From Williamwhitmania taraxaci (GTDB lineage Bacteria > Bacteroidota > Bacteroidia > Bacteroidales > Williamwhitmaniaceae): a DNA stretch of 59,684 bases. The notes under the pieces were generated by a model that did no database searches, had not been told where the DNA came from, and worked only from the letters and a program-made list of their open reading frames with translations. Position 1 is the first letter of the stretch; the number at the start of each line of letters is the position of its first letter. The DNA lies in assembly GCF_900096565.1 (NCBI RefSeq), contig NZ_FMYP01000016.1, positions 1-59,684 on the forward strand, given 5' to 3'. The translations under genes and the position numbers were made by a program. Shown here one piece after another: positions 16,725 to 26,315 of this stretch.

Positions 16725-16732
16725 TAAGTTTG
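16725..16732 (+). promoter_or_regulatory. -7 box for the PQ-loop-like gene
   Basis: TAAGTTTG fits the Bacteroidota TAnnTTTG box and lies 25 bp before the start codon of the next gene. No clear TTG -33 box was seen at the expected distance. Confidence 0.45.
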
Positions 16733-16757
16733 GCCTTCCAATAATCGAGTTTACACC

Positions 16758-17372
16758 ATGACTCTTTCTGCAATTATCGTTCTGGTTATCAATACCGCTA
16801 TCAACATACAATACTGTTATCTCATTTACAAAAATAAAATCCAACCGGCCCTAGCCATGTGGCTTTTCTTTGTGGTAGCAGTAGCCATTAGCCTAGCCAC
16901 TTACCTCGCCGATGGCAACTTTAAACCTATGGATAACATCCTGAACACTTCCGATTTAGTGCTTGTTTCCGTTGTTATGGCTTTCGTGCTATTTAGAGGA
17001 GAAAAAAGTTCCCGCTTTACCCGCTTCGACTTAGGATGTCTTGCGGCAGTAATACTCGTAGTGGTTTTTTGGGCATTTACCCACAACCACTTTATAACGA
17101 ATATTGCAGTGCAAACCATTATGGTTATTGCCTACTTTCCTGTGGTTCGCCGCATGCTCATCGAGCGTAAAAACACCGAATCTTTCACTGTGTGGCTTGC
17201 CATGTCTGCTGTAGCCGGAATTTCGCTTTTCTCGAGTAAAGGAACCCTTGCCTCGGTTTACGCTATTCGCGCCGTGGCATGCACAGGACTACTCCTTTTG
17301 CTGATGCTCCGAATTGAGTATCTGAACAGAAAGGAAGTTGCTCTCCATACATCGAATGATTCCAGTGTATAG
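16758..17372 (+). CDS. Polytopic membrane protein, PQ-loop-like
   Basis: A 204-aa protein with about six or seven hydrophobic segments and short loops. The segment VIAYFPVVRRMLIERKNTES resembles the PQ-loop pattern of SWEET/KDEL-type small transporters, with a Tyr, a Pro and a charged loop after the helix. No other domain or catalytic motif is visible. It is a single gene and no substrate can be assigned. Confidence 0.65.
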   Translation: MTLSAIIVLVINTAINIQYCYLIYKNKIQPALAMWLFFVVAVAISLATYLADGNFKPMDNILNTSDLVLVSVVMAFVLFRGEKSSRFTRFDLGCLAAVILVVVFWAFTHNHFITNIAVQTIMVIAYFPVVRRMLIERKNTESFTVWLAMSAVAGISLFSSKGTLASVYAIRAVACTGLLLLLMLRIEYLNRKEVALHTSNDSSV

Positions 17373-17646
17373 CTCCTACGCCTCAATTTATAACAATAAA
17401 ACGCAAAGCATCTTATCACTTCCGGCAGTATTTGTCGATATATATTGATGCAAGCGAATTGCCCTGCTCCAACGACTTTGTCCAATCGGCACAAGCACTT
17501 ACCTGGTCTTTATTCTTGATATAGCAAACACCCCATCATTAGTGCATTTATATGATTCGGTTTTGGCCCCATCATACATATCCAACTGAATGTATATACA
17601 TTCTAACGCCTCCGCCAGACAGAACACAATGGAACGCTTTATCACA

Positions 17647-18747
17647 TTACTTATACATCTCCCCCATCATTGCCCAAAATGCTATATGAAACGACGCACC
17701 CTTTTCCCCGGGATAAAGTTCCTCAAAGGATTGCTCGGCGGGCTTATTCGACTGTATCTTTATTTTAATGCCACGCTCGTAAAGCAGTGTTGGTTCAGGA
17801 TGAAACTGTAGTCCAATAACATTAGGAAACCGATTATGCTCAATGGCCTCCACAACCTTCCCATCTATCGACCAAGCAGCAACCCTTAGCCCCATTCCCA
17901 ACTTCTTTACGCTTTGATGATGACTGCTAAGCACAAAAGGCCTTACGCCATTTACCGAAAGTAAGCTTACGATTTTTGCCCCAGGAACTACATAAATCTG
18001 ATGAAAGCCACCCCAAATCAAGGACGTATCGTCAGTGAAGTTTGTGTTGTAGTTTCGATGTTGCTGGTTTGCATCCATGGCCAATACCGATTCAACACTT
18101 CGCTTTCCGTATAGTTCGGTCGGAATATCTTGATAGAGCGTTCCACCTGTTGCCACATTCATAGTTTGCATACCCAAGCATATCCCAAGAATGCGAAAAT
18201 CAGGTTTTTCATCCATTAGCGGTTTAAATCCTACGTTTTGATTCCCGCCAAGGAGTTGAAACAGGAAAGAGAGTTCCATATAGTGTCGGTTGGGATCGGT
18301 TACAACGGTCAGCAGGTTGGTGGAATCACCATAGGTAAAAGGGGGAATATCGGGACCGCCAAAGAAGATCGCACCCTGTGACTCATTAAAAAGTTTGGTA
18401 AAGAGTTCCGTACAACTGTTCTTGGCATATAAACTATCGGCGCAAATAACATTATCAACCTTTAGCAGGGATACGTTACTCAAACCCTGCTCGTCGATGA
18501 ACTTTTGTGCCTTTTTGTAGTCATAAATCTCCTTCGCATGGTAAACCCCCACCACCCTATAATCCTTTGGCAAAGGGAACAGAGCATTTTCAGTAAGATA
18601 GAGAAACGTCTTAAGGTTATTTACAGTGGGATGCATTACGATTATTTGCCGAGTAGTTGTAGCCGAGTCTAAGTGATTAGACCCTTGCGGAGCATGGTTG
18701 CATCCAATCAGAATAATGGTTGCGAAGAGAAGTATCCGTTGCTTCAT
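17647..18747 (-). CDS. Class I glutamine-amidotransferase-like lipoprotein (peptidase C26 type)
   Basis: A predicted periplasmic or outer-membrane lipoprotein with a gamma-glutamyl-hydrolase-like fold. I chose the ATG at 18747 because it gives a lipoprotein signal, MKQRILLFATIILIGCNHAP with lipobox LIGC; a longer frame reaches 18789. The nucleophile elbow is GICLGMQT, and the catalytic His and Glu are in LQFHPEPT. Gly-rich IFFGGPDIPP precedes it, as in the family. The substrate, perhaps gamma-glutamyl compounds or peptidoglycan fragments, is unknown. Confidence 0.8.
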   Translation of the reverse strand: MKQRILLFATIILIGCNHAPQGSNHLDSATTTRQIIVMHPTVNNLKTFLYLTENALFPLPKDYRVVGVYHAKEIYDYKKAQKFIDEQGLSNVSLLKVDNVICADSLYAKNSCTELFTKLFNESQGAIFFGGPDIPPFTYGDSTNLLTVVTDPNRHYMELSFLFQLLGGNQNVGFKPLMDEKPDFRILGICLGMQTMNVATGGTLYQDIPTELYGKRSVESVLAMDANQQHRNYNTNFTDDTSLIWGGFHQIYVVPGAKIVSLLSVNGVRPFVLSSHHQSVKKLGMGLRVAAWSIDGKVVEAIEHNRFPNVIGLQFHPEPTLLYERGIKIKIQSNKPAEQSFEELYPGEKGASFHIAFWAMMGEMYK

Positions 18748-18843
18748 GGTTTGAGTTTTATTATGGGCAAGGTATAAAAAAGGCAACACGCCAACAACTA
18801 ATTTTTCTTGCTATTTTAGTGCACCCATTTTAAAAAAAACAAC

Positions 18844-19269
18844 ATGCCAACCATAACCATAAAAAGGAATAAGGAGCGAATGAATGCACACCTACCCTAT
18901 AAGGTAATGGTAAACAACCAGCAGGTTGCCGAACTCAAGATTGGCGAAGAGATACAACTATCTGTATCGGCTGGCGACAAGGTAAAGATCTGGCTGAATT
19001 GGAGTGGTAGTAAAGAGTTTACCGTCCCTTCGGAGGAAGAAGAGTTTCACTTCGTGTGTGGCGGCAACATCACTTACAACATTATTGGAAACGCAGGAGG
19101 AGTTCTTTTTTTGGTGCTGATTATAGGCACCAATTATTTTGTAGGCGGAGTTGTGGGTCGAAAAATAGGGCTTAGTGCGGCTCTTGGTGTGATGCTCCTC
19201 TTGCTATATATGCTTACTTCAGGCAAATCGAACTGGATTAAGTTTTGGCAGCATCCAGATATATCGTAA
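18844..19269 (+). CDS. Hypothetical membrane protein
   Basis: A 141-aa protein. The first 75 residues look like a beta-rich domain (MPTITIKRNKER...KVMVNNQQVAELKIGEEIQLSVSAGDKVKIWL), and two hydrophobic segments follow (about 83-103 and 107-125). The N-terminal half resembles domains that precede membrane anchors in Bacteroidota small proteins. No function can be inferred. Confidence 0.7.
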   Translation: MPTITIKRNKERMNAHLPYKVMVNNQQVAELKIGEEIQLSVSAGDKVKIWLNWSGSKEFTVPSEEEEFHFVCGGNITYNIIGNAGGVLFLVLIIGTNYFVGGVVGRKIGLSAALGVMLLLLYMLTSGKSNWIKFWQHPDIS

Positions 19270-19332
19270 CGAACATAATTAGCAAAAAGCACTTAAGACA
19301 AATTCTTAAAGATCCCTTCGATTGGCATATTG

Positions 19333-20094
19333 TTATATATCCACCACCAACCCATCATAAGCCAACACCACATTGCGTGGGAGCTCTGCTTGTATATCTG
19401 CATGAAATCCCAATTGGTGCGATACGTGGGTAATAAATGCCTTGCGCGGACTCAACTCCTGCACCAACTTCAACGCTTCGCTGAGTGTAAAGTGAGAAAT
19501 ATGCTTTTGCTTCCGCAGGGCATTTACAACAATATACTTTGAGCCCACAACCTTTTCCTTCTCCTCCTCTGAAATGAAGTTGGCATCGGTAATGTAGGTG
19601 AGATCTCCGATACGAAAGCCGTATATGGGCATCTTATAGTGAAAGCAACGAATTGGAGTTACCTTAACACCATTAATATCGAAAGGATAGCCATCAATAG
19701 TAAACAGGTTCATCTCTGGAACACCTGGGTAACGATTCTCAGCAAAGACATAGGCATACTCCTGCTTGAGTGCATCCTGAACCCTATCCTCGGCATAAAT
19801 ATCCATAGGCTTTCGATTTACAAAGTTGAAAGCCCGCACATCATCCAATCCCCCAATGTGATCCTTATGCTCATGGGTAAGCAAGATTGCATCGAGCTGC
19901 TTAACGTGAGCACGCAGCATTTGCTGACGGAAATCGGGTCCGGCATCGATTAAGATTGTTACCCCATCCACTTCCACCAAAGCAGAGGTCCGCAGCCGCT
20001 TATCGTGCTCCTGATCCGACTGACAAACCGGACAGGGGCATGCAATAACCGGAACGCCCTGGGAGGTACCGGTGCCTAAAAATGTTAGCCTCAC
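19333..20094 (-). CDS. MBL-fold metallo-hydrolase, PhnP-like
   Basis: A 253-aa metallo-beta-lactamase-fold hydrolase. It starts MRLTFLGTGTSQGVPVIACPC and has THEHKDHIGG (HxHxDH) near residue 74, then DAGPDFR before it and the later ligand stretches ITDAN and ITHVSHQ. CPCPVCQS near the start is the Cys-rich zinc site of the PhnP/phosphoribosyl cyclic phosphodiesterase group. There is no phosphonate operon nearby, so the substrate is probably another phosphodiester. Its start overlaps the stop of the next gene by 4 bp (ATGA), so the two are co-transcribed. Confidence 0.85.
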   Translation of the reverse strand: MRLTFLGTGTSQGVPVIACPCPVCQSDQEHDKRLRTSALVEVDGVTILIDAGPDFRQQMLRAHVKQLDAILLTHEHKDHIGGLDDVRAFNFVNRKPMDIYAEDRVQDALKQEYAYVFAENRYPGVPEMNLFTIDGYPFDINGVKVTPIRCFHYKMPIYGFRIGDLTYITDANFISEEEKEKVVGSKYIVVNALRKQKHISHFTLSEALKLVQELSPRKAFITHVSHQLGFHADIQAELPRNVVLAYDGLVVDI

Positions 20095-21014
20095 GATACT
20101 GTCATCTTAAGTTTACTACTCTTTATTGAAAGAAATATAAGGTAAAGCAGCACAACAACGGCCATCACGGCCGAAGGTATTGCAGCCTCCTTGCCAAATA
20201 GTGTTAGCGCAGTAAAGACAGAAAAGCCTGTACTCTTTATGGTAGCAAGCATGGTTTGAGTTGTTGCCCGAGGACGTTGAATCCCCATTCGTTTTGCAAT
20301 CAGACTATAAATGGTTCCCAACCCAAAAGTAACCGTCAACAACACCCCTCCTACCAGCAGGAGAATAGTTGGTGCCGAGAAGAACACTTGCCGATTCATG
20401 CCAACAGCAATAAATATAAGAACAGCAAAACCCCAATCGACAACCTTCCCTCGGACAGGTTCAATGTATCGAAATAAGGGTTTATAAAGCATGAATCGTG
20501 AGATGACCAAAGGAATCAAAACCAACTTAACCATAAGAATAAAAAGACTATATGAACTTACGTCGGTATGGTTAGCAAAAAGACTTATAAAGAGCGGAGC
20601 CACCACCACAGAAGCTAAAAATGCCCCAAGAACCCCAGCAATCGAATACTCCACGTCGCCCTTAAGAATGTAGCTAAATGGAATAATTGCCACACCAGGA
20701 GGAGCAGCTGCAATTACCACAAAACCATAGAATAGATTCTCGGTAGGCATAACAAAGTAAGCAAGGGAGATAACAACTAGTCCAAATACCGCATAGTTCA
20801 AAAAAGCACCAAGAAGCATGGGACCCAACATAGCCTTTGGATTGAGCAATGACTGCATCCTTATTCCCGTCATCGAGAAAGACATGGTGACAGCGAGAAC
20901 AAAAAAGGAAAAAGGCTGAAATATCGAGGCAAAATCACCAGCTACAAGGCCAAGAATTACGGCAAAAACAAGTATTGAGTTTCTATTTAGTATTAACTTA
21001 TAGATAAATTGCAT
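20091..21014 (-). CDS. Bile acid:sodium symporter (BASS) family protein
   Basis: A membrane transporter with about eight to ten hydrophobic segments. The family regions are seen in FSFFVLAVTMSFSMTG, the AAPPGVAIIPFS stretch of the crossing helix, and the terminal GKEAAIPSAV. I start at the ATG at 21014 (MQFIYKLIL), which puts the first membrane helix at the N-terminus; an upstream ATG at 21077 would add 21 polar residues. Natural substrates of bacterial BASS proteins include bile acids and small organic anions. It is co-transcribed with the MBL-fold gene. Confidence 0.75.
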   Translation of the reverse strand: MQFIYKLILNRNSILVFAVILGLVAGDFASIFQPFSFFVLAVTMSFSMTGIRMQSLLNPKAMLGPMLLGAFLNYAVFGLVVISLAYFVMPTENLFYGFVVIAAAPPGVAIIPFSYILKGDVEYSIAGVLGAFLASVVVAPLFISLFANHTDVSSYSLFILMVKLVLIPLVISRFMLYKPLFRYIEPVRGKVVDWGFAVLIFIAVGMNRQVFFSAPTILLLVGGVLLTVTFGLGTIYSLIAKRMGIQRPRATTQTMLATIKSTGFSVFTALTLFGKEAAIPSAVMAVVVLLYLIFLSIKSSKLKMTVS

Positions 21015-21105
21015 TCGTTTCAATAGTATTGGTGAACCGTTCTCGCGATTCGGAGTGCATAAAAACCGATAGGTCAAATATACCTAATTTGTAAATAATT
21101 CGGGT

Positions 21106-21113
21106 TAACTTTG
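21106..21113 (+). promoter_or_regulatory. -7 box for the tetrapyrrole-methylase-like gene
   Basis: TAACTTTG matches TAnnTTTG and ends 14 bp before the ATG. A TTG at about 21099 is too close to be the -33 box. Confidence 0.45.
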
Positions 21114-21127
21114 CCGAAAACATTACC

Positions 21128-21835
21128 ATGACAGGAAAACTTTATATGATTCCTACAACGCTGGGCGAAGGAAATCCGGCTGACGTTCTACCCATACACA
21201 CCATTGAGATTGCGCAATCGCTTACCTGTTTTGTAGTGGAAGATTTGCGCAGTGCGCGCCGCTTTCTTAGCAGTATTAAAGTAAAGAACCCCATCGACAG
21301 CCTCACCTTTTTCGAACTTAACGAGCACACACACCACTCCATTATTTATCCCATGCTTAAACCGGCTCAGCAGGGTGTCGACATTGGTTTGCTTTCGGAG
21401 GCAGGTGCCCCAGCAGTTGCCGATCCAGGTGCGCCGCTGGTGCGAATGGCTCACGAGAACAATATCAGAGTAGTTCCGCTTACCGGACCATCCTCTATAC
21501 TACTCTCGCTTATGGCTTCGGGGCTTAATGGACAGAACTTTGCCTTTCAAGGTTATCTCCCCATTAAACCACCTGAGCGCCAAAGAAAACTGCGCGACCT
21601 AGAAGCACTCTCGGCACGCGAAAAGCAGACCCAAGTATTTATTGAAGCGCCATATCGAAACATGCAGCTTCTTAACGACATACTCTCCACGTGCCGTAAC
21701 AACACGCTGCTTTGTATTGCGGTAGACATAACCCTCGAAACCGAGTATATCTGCACCAAGACGGTTAAGGAGTGGAAACATGCGCTACCCGAACTGCACA
21801 AGCGTCCCGCCATTTTCCTTTTAATGATGGAGTAA
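21128..21835 (+). CDS. SAM-dependent methyltransferase of the tetrapyrrole-methylase (RsmI) family
   Basis: A 235-aa protein of the RsmI/tetrapyrrole methylase superfamily. It has the family N-terminus (LYMIPTTLGEGN), the LLSEAGAPAVADPGAPLVRMA signature (near 88-108) and the PLTGPSSILLSLMASG loop (near 118-133). RsmI makes the 2'-O-methyl group of C1402 in 16S rRNA, but Bacteroidota also carry a shorter paralogue like this one, so the substrate is not certain. The first helix region is shorter than in E. coli RsmI (235 against about 286 residues). Confidence 0.82.
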   Translation: MTGKLYMIPTTLGEGNPADVLPIHTIEIAQSLTCFVVEDLRSARRFLSSIKVKNPIDSLTFFELNEHTHHSIIYPMLKPAQQGVDIGLLSEAGAPAVADPGAPLVRMAHENNIRVVPLTGPSSILLSLMASGLNGQNFAFQGYLPIKPPERQRKLRDLEALSAREKQTQVFIEAPYRNMQLLNDILSTCRNNTLLCIAVDITLETEYICTKTVKEWKHALPELHKRPAIFLLMME

Positions 21836-21880
21836 CCCCGCTGCTCAGTTCAAAACAATTTAAGGTTTAATGCATTCCAT

Positions 21881-21930
21881 ATAAAACACAAAAGCCAAAC
21901 ATCTAATGATGCATGGCTTTTGTGTTTTAT
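21881..21930. terminator. Long hairpin after the tetrapyrrole-methylase-like gene
   Basis: A perfect 17-bp inverted repeat (21881-21897 with 21914-21930) with a 16-nt loop. It can act as a terminator for the plus-strand gene, and for the minus-strand cold-shock gene whose stop is about 125 bp away. Confidence 0.65.
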
Positions 21931-22055
21931 GCTATATCTAAAATTGCCGCAAGAATACAAGCAACAAACCAAAGTTCTCTCCTCGGGTTACTAGGCCAGT
22001 TATAGCTTACTGCTCATTGCCAGCAATAATTTATCCACACCAAAAAAGAAACTGC

Positions 22056-22505
22056 TTATTTTAAGAGTTTCACATTTACAGCGGTAGGGCCTTTATGTCC
22101 CATCTCCACTTCATATACAACTCTATCGTTTTCCTTAATGCCTTCAACAAGACCGTTGACGTGCACAAAAACAGATTGTTGTGTTTCTGAATCCTTAATA
22201 AAACCGTAGCCTTTAGAATCGTTAAAGAAGGTAACAGTTCCTTTTCTAATTAAATCGGCAGGTTCGCCAGGCTCCTGTTTGCGAACAGAAATTTCAATCT
22301 CTTCGATGTTGATTTCGAGTTTTCGTGTGGGATCGGGCGGAGTAGAAGTAAGCTGTCCATTTTCATCTACGTAAGCGATCATATCATCAAGCCCACTGCC
22401 CTTATTGGCTTTTCGCTCAATCTTGCGCTCTTCCTTTTCCTTCTTTTTCTTCAGATTCTGCTTTTCCTTGTCTTGCTTACTCCACGATTCGCGAGGTTTC
22501 CCCAT
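22056..22505 (-). CDS. Cold-shock-domain RNA-binding protein with a basic N-terminal extension
   Basis: A 149-aa nucleic-acid-binding protein. The C-terminal 65 residues are a cold-shock domain with RNP1-type KGYGFI and RNP2-type VFVHV. The first 45 residues are almost all Lys, Glu and Arg (KKKKEKEERKIERK), a charged helix found in the longer Bacteroidota CSD proteins. A middle part links to the Gly/Pro stretch. It probably acts as an RNA chaperone. A TAGATTTG -7 box is seen at 22588-22595 on the minus strand. Confidence 0.85.
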   Translation of the reverse strand: MGKPRESWSKQDKEKQNLKKKKEKEERKIERKANKGSGLDDMIAYVDENGQLTSTPPDPTRKLEINIEEIEISVRKQEPGEPADLIRKGTVTFFNDSKGYGFIKDSETQQSVFVHVNGLVEGIKENDRVVYEVEMGHKGPTAVNVKLLK

Positions 22506-22587
22506 AGTTTGTATTAAGTTTAGTTTAAAAAGACATAACGAGCACCCATGAAAATGACATTCCTCCTCACAATGCTAATCAATTTTG

Positions 22588-22595
22588 CAAATCTA
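22588..22595 (-). promoter_or_regulatory. -7 box for the cold-shock gene
   Basis: On the minus strand TAGATTTG fits TAnnTTTG. It lies 82 bp before the start codon, which leaves room for the long leader usual for cold-shock genes. No clear -33 box was found. Confidence 0.4.
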
Positions 22596-22812
22596 CAACT
22601 TTTCTTCATCTATCTTATTGTTTTGTCGCAATTTAATCAAGACAAAATCATACTTATCAGGTATTCTATCCTAATGCGATAAGGAGATATGAAAGAATAA
22701 ACGTTTTACCATTAAACTATGTAAGCATTTCCCGCTCCAATAGTCGAAAATATGATGCAGCACGAAGCAGTGATTTGCGTTCTTAAATCAACCTTCACCC
22801 TAAGCCCAAAGA

Positions 22813-25449
22813 ATGAAGAAAACATCACTAACCTTCCTTATAGTATTGGTATCGCTATGCAGTATAGCTACCCCAAACGAAAAAAAGCAGGTATCAATTA
22901 CTAGGGTTAGTGGAATAGCACCCACAATAGACGGGACACTATCCGATGATGCATGGAAAGAAGCGGAATGGGTTTCAGGATTTACACAGTTCCGGCCTTT
23001 CGAAAACAAACAGCCACATCAACAAACAGCCTTTAAACTTCTTTACGACGACGATTTTATTTACGTCGCCATATGGGCAAAGGATGGATCCCCGGATAGC
23101 ATCTCACACCGATTGAGTAGACGCGATGAAGGCGATGGGGATGCTGTAGGTATTGAACTTGACAGTTACAACGATCATAGAACAGCATTTGCCTTCTGGG
23201 TAAATGCAGCTGGCACAAAAATCGACTATGCCATCTCAAACGACGGCGAAGAGGATAGCAACTGGGATCCTATATGGTGGGTTAAAACATCTACCGACCT
23301 ATCGGGTTGGTTTGCAGAGATCAAAATCCCCCTTACCGAACTACGGTTTAAGGCTGTCGAAAACCAAACATGGGGACTCCAACTGGCTCGCATCGTTTAC
23401 CGATCGCAAGAAACAAGCCTTTGGCAACCCGCCAACAAAGAGCAATCGGGTTGGGTTTCTCAGTATGGAATTCTAAATTGGAAAGGCACCGTAATGCCAA
23501 AGCGAACCGCACGCATAACGCCTTACATAGTTGCACTCACCGACAATTACCAGAAACAGGAAGACAATCCATTCCTTCAGTCGGGGCATAATGAGACAGC
23601 AAAAATAGGATTTGACGCACGCCTTGGCATCTCCAACAATATAACGATGGACGTAACGGTAAACCCCGATTTTGGCCAAGTAGAAGCAGATCCGTCGCAG
23701 GTCAACCTTTCGGCATATGAATCCTACTATAGCGAAAAGCGACAATTCTTTATTGAGGGAAGGAATATCTTTAACTTTCCGCTCATGTTTGGGGATGGCG
23801 ATTTGGGTAGTGAATCCATTTTCTACTCCCGCCGCATAGGAAGAAAGCCACACTACAACCCCGATCTCAACGATAACGAATACATCGATATGCCCCAGTT
23901 TACCAACATCCTTGGAGCCGCAAAAATCACGGGAAAGAGCTCCAATGGACTTTCGATTGGCATACTTGAGAGCATAACCGATAAAACGATGGCAGAAATC
24001 AAGGATAATAGTACCGATCGGATGGTTATGGTGGAACCGCTCACCAACTATGCAGTGGCACGTGTTGAGAAAGATTTCAATAGGGGAAACACTCAGATTG
24101 GAGGAATAGCCACATCGACCATTCGTGACATAACATCTGAAGATCTTAAATATTTACACCGATCGGCCCACACAGCCGGAATCAATGTAAAACATTATTG
24201 GAAAGACAAGACCTACTATGTGAGCATGAACAGCTACATTAGCCATGTAGAGGGCGATAGCAGCGCAATTACAAACACGCAAACCGCCCCAGCTAGGTAT
24301 TTTCAACGCCCCGATGCCCGAAATGTAAGTGTAGATTCATCGCGAACCCAGCTTACCGGAACTGGAGGAAAGTTCGAGATTGGAAAATCATCCGGAAAGC
24401 TTATGTTTATGCTTGCTTCCTCATGGAAATCGCCCATGCTTGATGTCAACGATCTTGGATATATGCGCCAAGCTAATGATGTTAGTGAAGTTTTATGGGT
24501 TGCATATAGAATACCCCAGCCATTCTCTATATTCAGGAAAGCAAGTATTAACTTCAACCAATCGAACAAATGGGACTATGGTGGCAAATTCTTAGGCGTA
24601 GGGGGGAATATCAATTTAAACGCCACCTTCAAGAATTTTTGGTATGCTGGATTTGGATCAAATGTCGATTTCGAAAGCACTTCGAATACCCTTTTGAGGG
24701 GTGGTCCGGCATTTAAGCAACCCGGATCGGTAAACTTTTGGAGTTCCTTCGGCTCGAACCAACAAAAGAAGTTCTCAGGCTCCCTAAACTACTACAAATC
24801 TTGGGGGCTTACCACTAATTTCGCAGCAGAGTGGGGCATAAACACCTCATTTACATTAAAACCCTCCAGCCGAACCAACATTAGCATAGAGCCATCACTA
24901 TCAAATAGCCATAACGAATTGCAGTATATCGATGTCTATTCATTTGGATCGGATAATCGATATCTGCTGGCTAGCATTGAGCAGAAAACCTTCAGCATGT
25001 CGCTGCGCATCAACATCTCCATTACCCCTGATTTGTCGCTCCAGTATTGGGGACAACCATTCATTGCCACAGGGAAGTATTCTAATTTTAAATATGCCAC
25101 TGCAGTCAAGGCATCAAACTATACCGATCGGTTTAGCCTATATGATGCAACCCAGCTGACATATAACAATAGCACGAACACCTACCTATTCGACGACAAT
25201 GCTGACGGGAATATAGAATACGAGATATCCAAATCCGATCTCGACTTCAACGTTAAAGAGTTTCTATCAAACATGGTGGTCCGCTGGGAATTTATTCCCG
25301 GATCAACAGCATACTTTGTTTGGTCTCAAACCCGAAGTGGCTATGAGGAATCCGGCAACTTCCGCTTTCGATCCAACCTAATGGATCTATACACAGATCA
25401 TCCCAGAAATATTTTCTTGGTAAAATTCTCCTACCGATTTGGGAGTTGA
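22813..25449 (+). CDS. DUF5916 protein with N-terminal CBM9-like domain
   Basis: A large predicted outer-membrane protein. The 878 residues begin with a signal peptide (MKKTSLTFLIVLVSLCSIAT), a CBM9-like beta-sandwich (about 25-190, with the IDGTLSDDAWKEAEW and AEIKIPLTELRF signatures), and then the DUF5916 part with FFIEGRNIFNFP and FYSRRIGR. The C-terminal two thirds alternates hydrophobic and polar residues and ends in KFSYRFGS, an outer-membrane beta-barrel ending. The ligand is unknown. No SusCD pair is nearby. Confidence 0.88.
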   Translation: MKKTSLTFLIVLVSLCSIATPNEKKQVSITRVSGIAPTIDGTLSDDAWKEAEWVSGFTQFRPFENKQPHQQTAFKLLYDDDFIYVAIWAKDGSPDSISHRLSRRDEGDGDAVGIELDSYNDHRTAFAFWVNAAGTKIDYAISNDGEEDSNWDPIWWVKTSTDLSGWFAEIKIPLTELRFKAVENQTWGLQLARIVYRSQETSLWQPANKEQSGWVSQYGILNWKGTVMPKRTARITPYIVALTDNYQKQEDNPFLQSGHNETAKIGFDARLGISNNITMDVTVNPDFGQVEADPSQVNLSAYESYYSEKRQFFIEGRNIFNFPLMFGDGDLGSESIFYSRRIGRKPHYNPDLNDNEYIDMPQFTNILGAAKITGKSSNGLSIGILESITDKTMAEIKDNSTDRMVMVEPLTNYAVARVEKDFNRGNTQIGGIATSTIRDITSEDLKYLHRSAHTAGINVKHYWKDKTYYVSMNSYISHVEGDSSAITNTQTAPARYFQRPDARNVSVDSSRTQLTGTGGKFEIGKSSGKLMFMLASSWKSPMLDVNDLGYMRQANDVSEVLWVAYRIPQPFSIFRKASINFNQSNKWDYGGKFLGVGGNINLNATFKNFWYAGFGSNVDFESTSNTLLRGGPAFKQPGSVNFWSSFGSNQQKKFSGSLNYYKSWGLTTNFAAEWGINTSFTLKPSSRTNISIEPSLSNSHNELQYIDVYSFGSDNRYLLASIEQKTFSMSLRINISITPDLSLQYWGQPFIATGKYSNFKYATAVKASNYTDRFSLYDATQLTYNNSTNTYLFDDNADGNIEYEISKSDLDFNVKEFLSNMVVRWEFIPGSTAYFVWSQTRSGYEESGNFRFRSNLMDLYTDHPRNIFLVKFSYRFGS

Positions 25450-25499
25450 TAGGATATCTGCGTTAAACGGACAGCTTATTCTTCACCACAGAGCAAAAA

Positions 25500-25526
25500 A
25501 AAGAGACGCGTTAATTGCGTCTCTTT
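25500..25526. terminator. Bidirectional terminator between convergent genes
   Basis: A 10-bp stem AAAGAGACGC/GCGTCTCTTT with a 7-nt loop. A T-rich tail follows on the plus strand and an A/T-rich run on the minus strand. It sits between the DUF5916 gene and the small membrane-protein gene. Confidence 0.8.
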
Positions 25527-25544
25527 ATATTTTACGAGAAAAAT

Positions 25545-25988
25545 CTAACTCTTTTCCAACTTAAGCACTCTTACTAATCGCCGTTTTGTGGGAAACAAGG
25601 CCAGCTGAATACCGATGACCCCAAATGCTTCGGCAATAAATAATCCGCGATTAAAAACCATATATAGAACCCCAAGCATAACCATAACGATATTGGCCAA
25701 CACAAACTGGTTAAACATCGCACGCTTATATGAGAAATAGCGCTCATCCACATCCAGTGTTTCCCCATCAACAGCAAGCTTATTGAACTGCGAGTTACCT
25801 ATAGTTAAGAACCCAACAGTTGCAAGGCTGCTTACAATTGCTGATTCACTATAATACTTAGGGCTATTTAACAAACGGCTAATTTCGCTAGAAAAAGACA
25901 TTGAAATAATCAGAAAAGAAAGGGATCCCATTAAAAAAACAAGGTGCAAAGTTCGAAGAGAACCAGCCAACTCATGATTATACTTCAT
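25545..25988 (-). CDS. Hypothetical four-helix membrane protein
   Basis: A protein of about 147 aa with four hydrophobic segments. I chose the ATG at 25988 (MKYNHELAGSLRTLH) because the longer start at 26027 adds an uncharacteristic 13-residue stretch. Charged residues lie between segments 2 and 3 (NKLAVDGETLDVDERYFSYKRAMFNQ), and the tail is basic (KRRLVRVLKLEKS). I do not recognise a family. Confidence 0.65.
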   Translation of the reverse strand: MKYNHELAGSLRTLHLVFLMGSLSFLIISMSFSSEISRLLNSPKYYSESAIVSSLATVGFLTIGNSQFNKLAVDGETLDVDERYFSYKRAMFNQFVLANIVMVMLGVLYMVFNRGLFIAEAFGVIGIQLALFPTKRRLVRVLKLEKS

Positions 25989-26203
25989 AAACCATATAAA
26001 ATTTGAACCGCCAAATATAGTTCGCATTACAGTATATTATTCGGTAATGGCAAGAAATATTTTACATAGAGGAATCTTGAAAATTGAGGAAGAAAACCAT
26101 TGGTATTAAACGGTAAACTTATAATCCTTAGCACAAGCGAACCGAAAACACTCTTTGCTCTGCCGAAGGTTTAGTTCAGTATCCTATCAATACAGTCTGC
26201 TTA

Positions 26204-26247
26204 CAAAAAAACCTCATCCGCTACCGAAATAATAGCAACGGATAAGG
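26204..26247 (-). terminator. Terminator of the NSS transporter operon
   Basis: On the minus strand a 9-bp stem (CCTTATCCG/CGGATGAGG) is followed by a run of seven T. It lies about 70 bp past the stop of the small MetS gene. Confidence 0.7.
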
Positions 26248-26315
26248 TATTATCGAAGGCAAAACCCCCTCTATATCAAGAAGAATAGTGCCGCTACTCA
26301 ACTTGCAGAAATGGC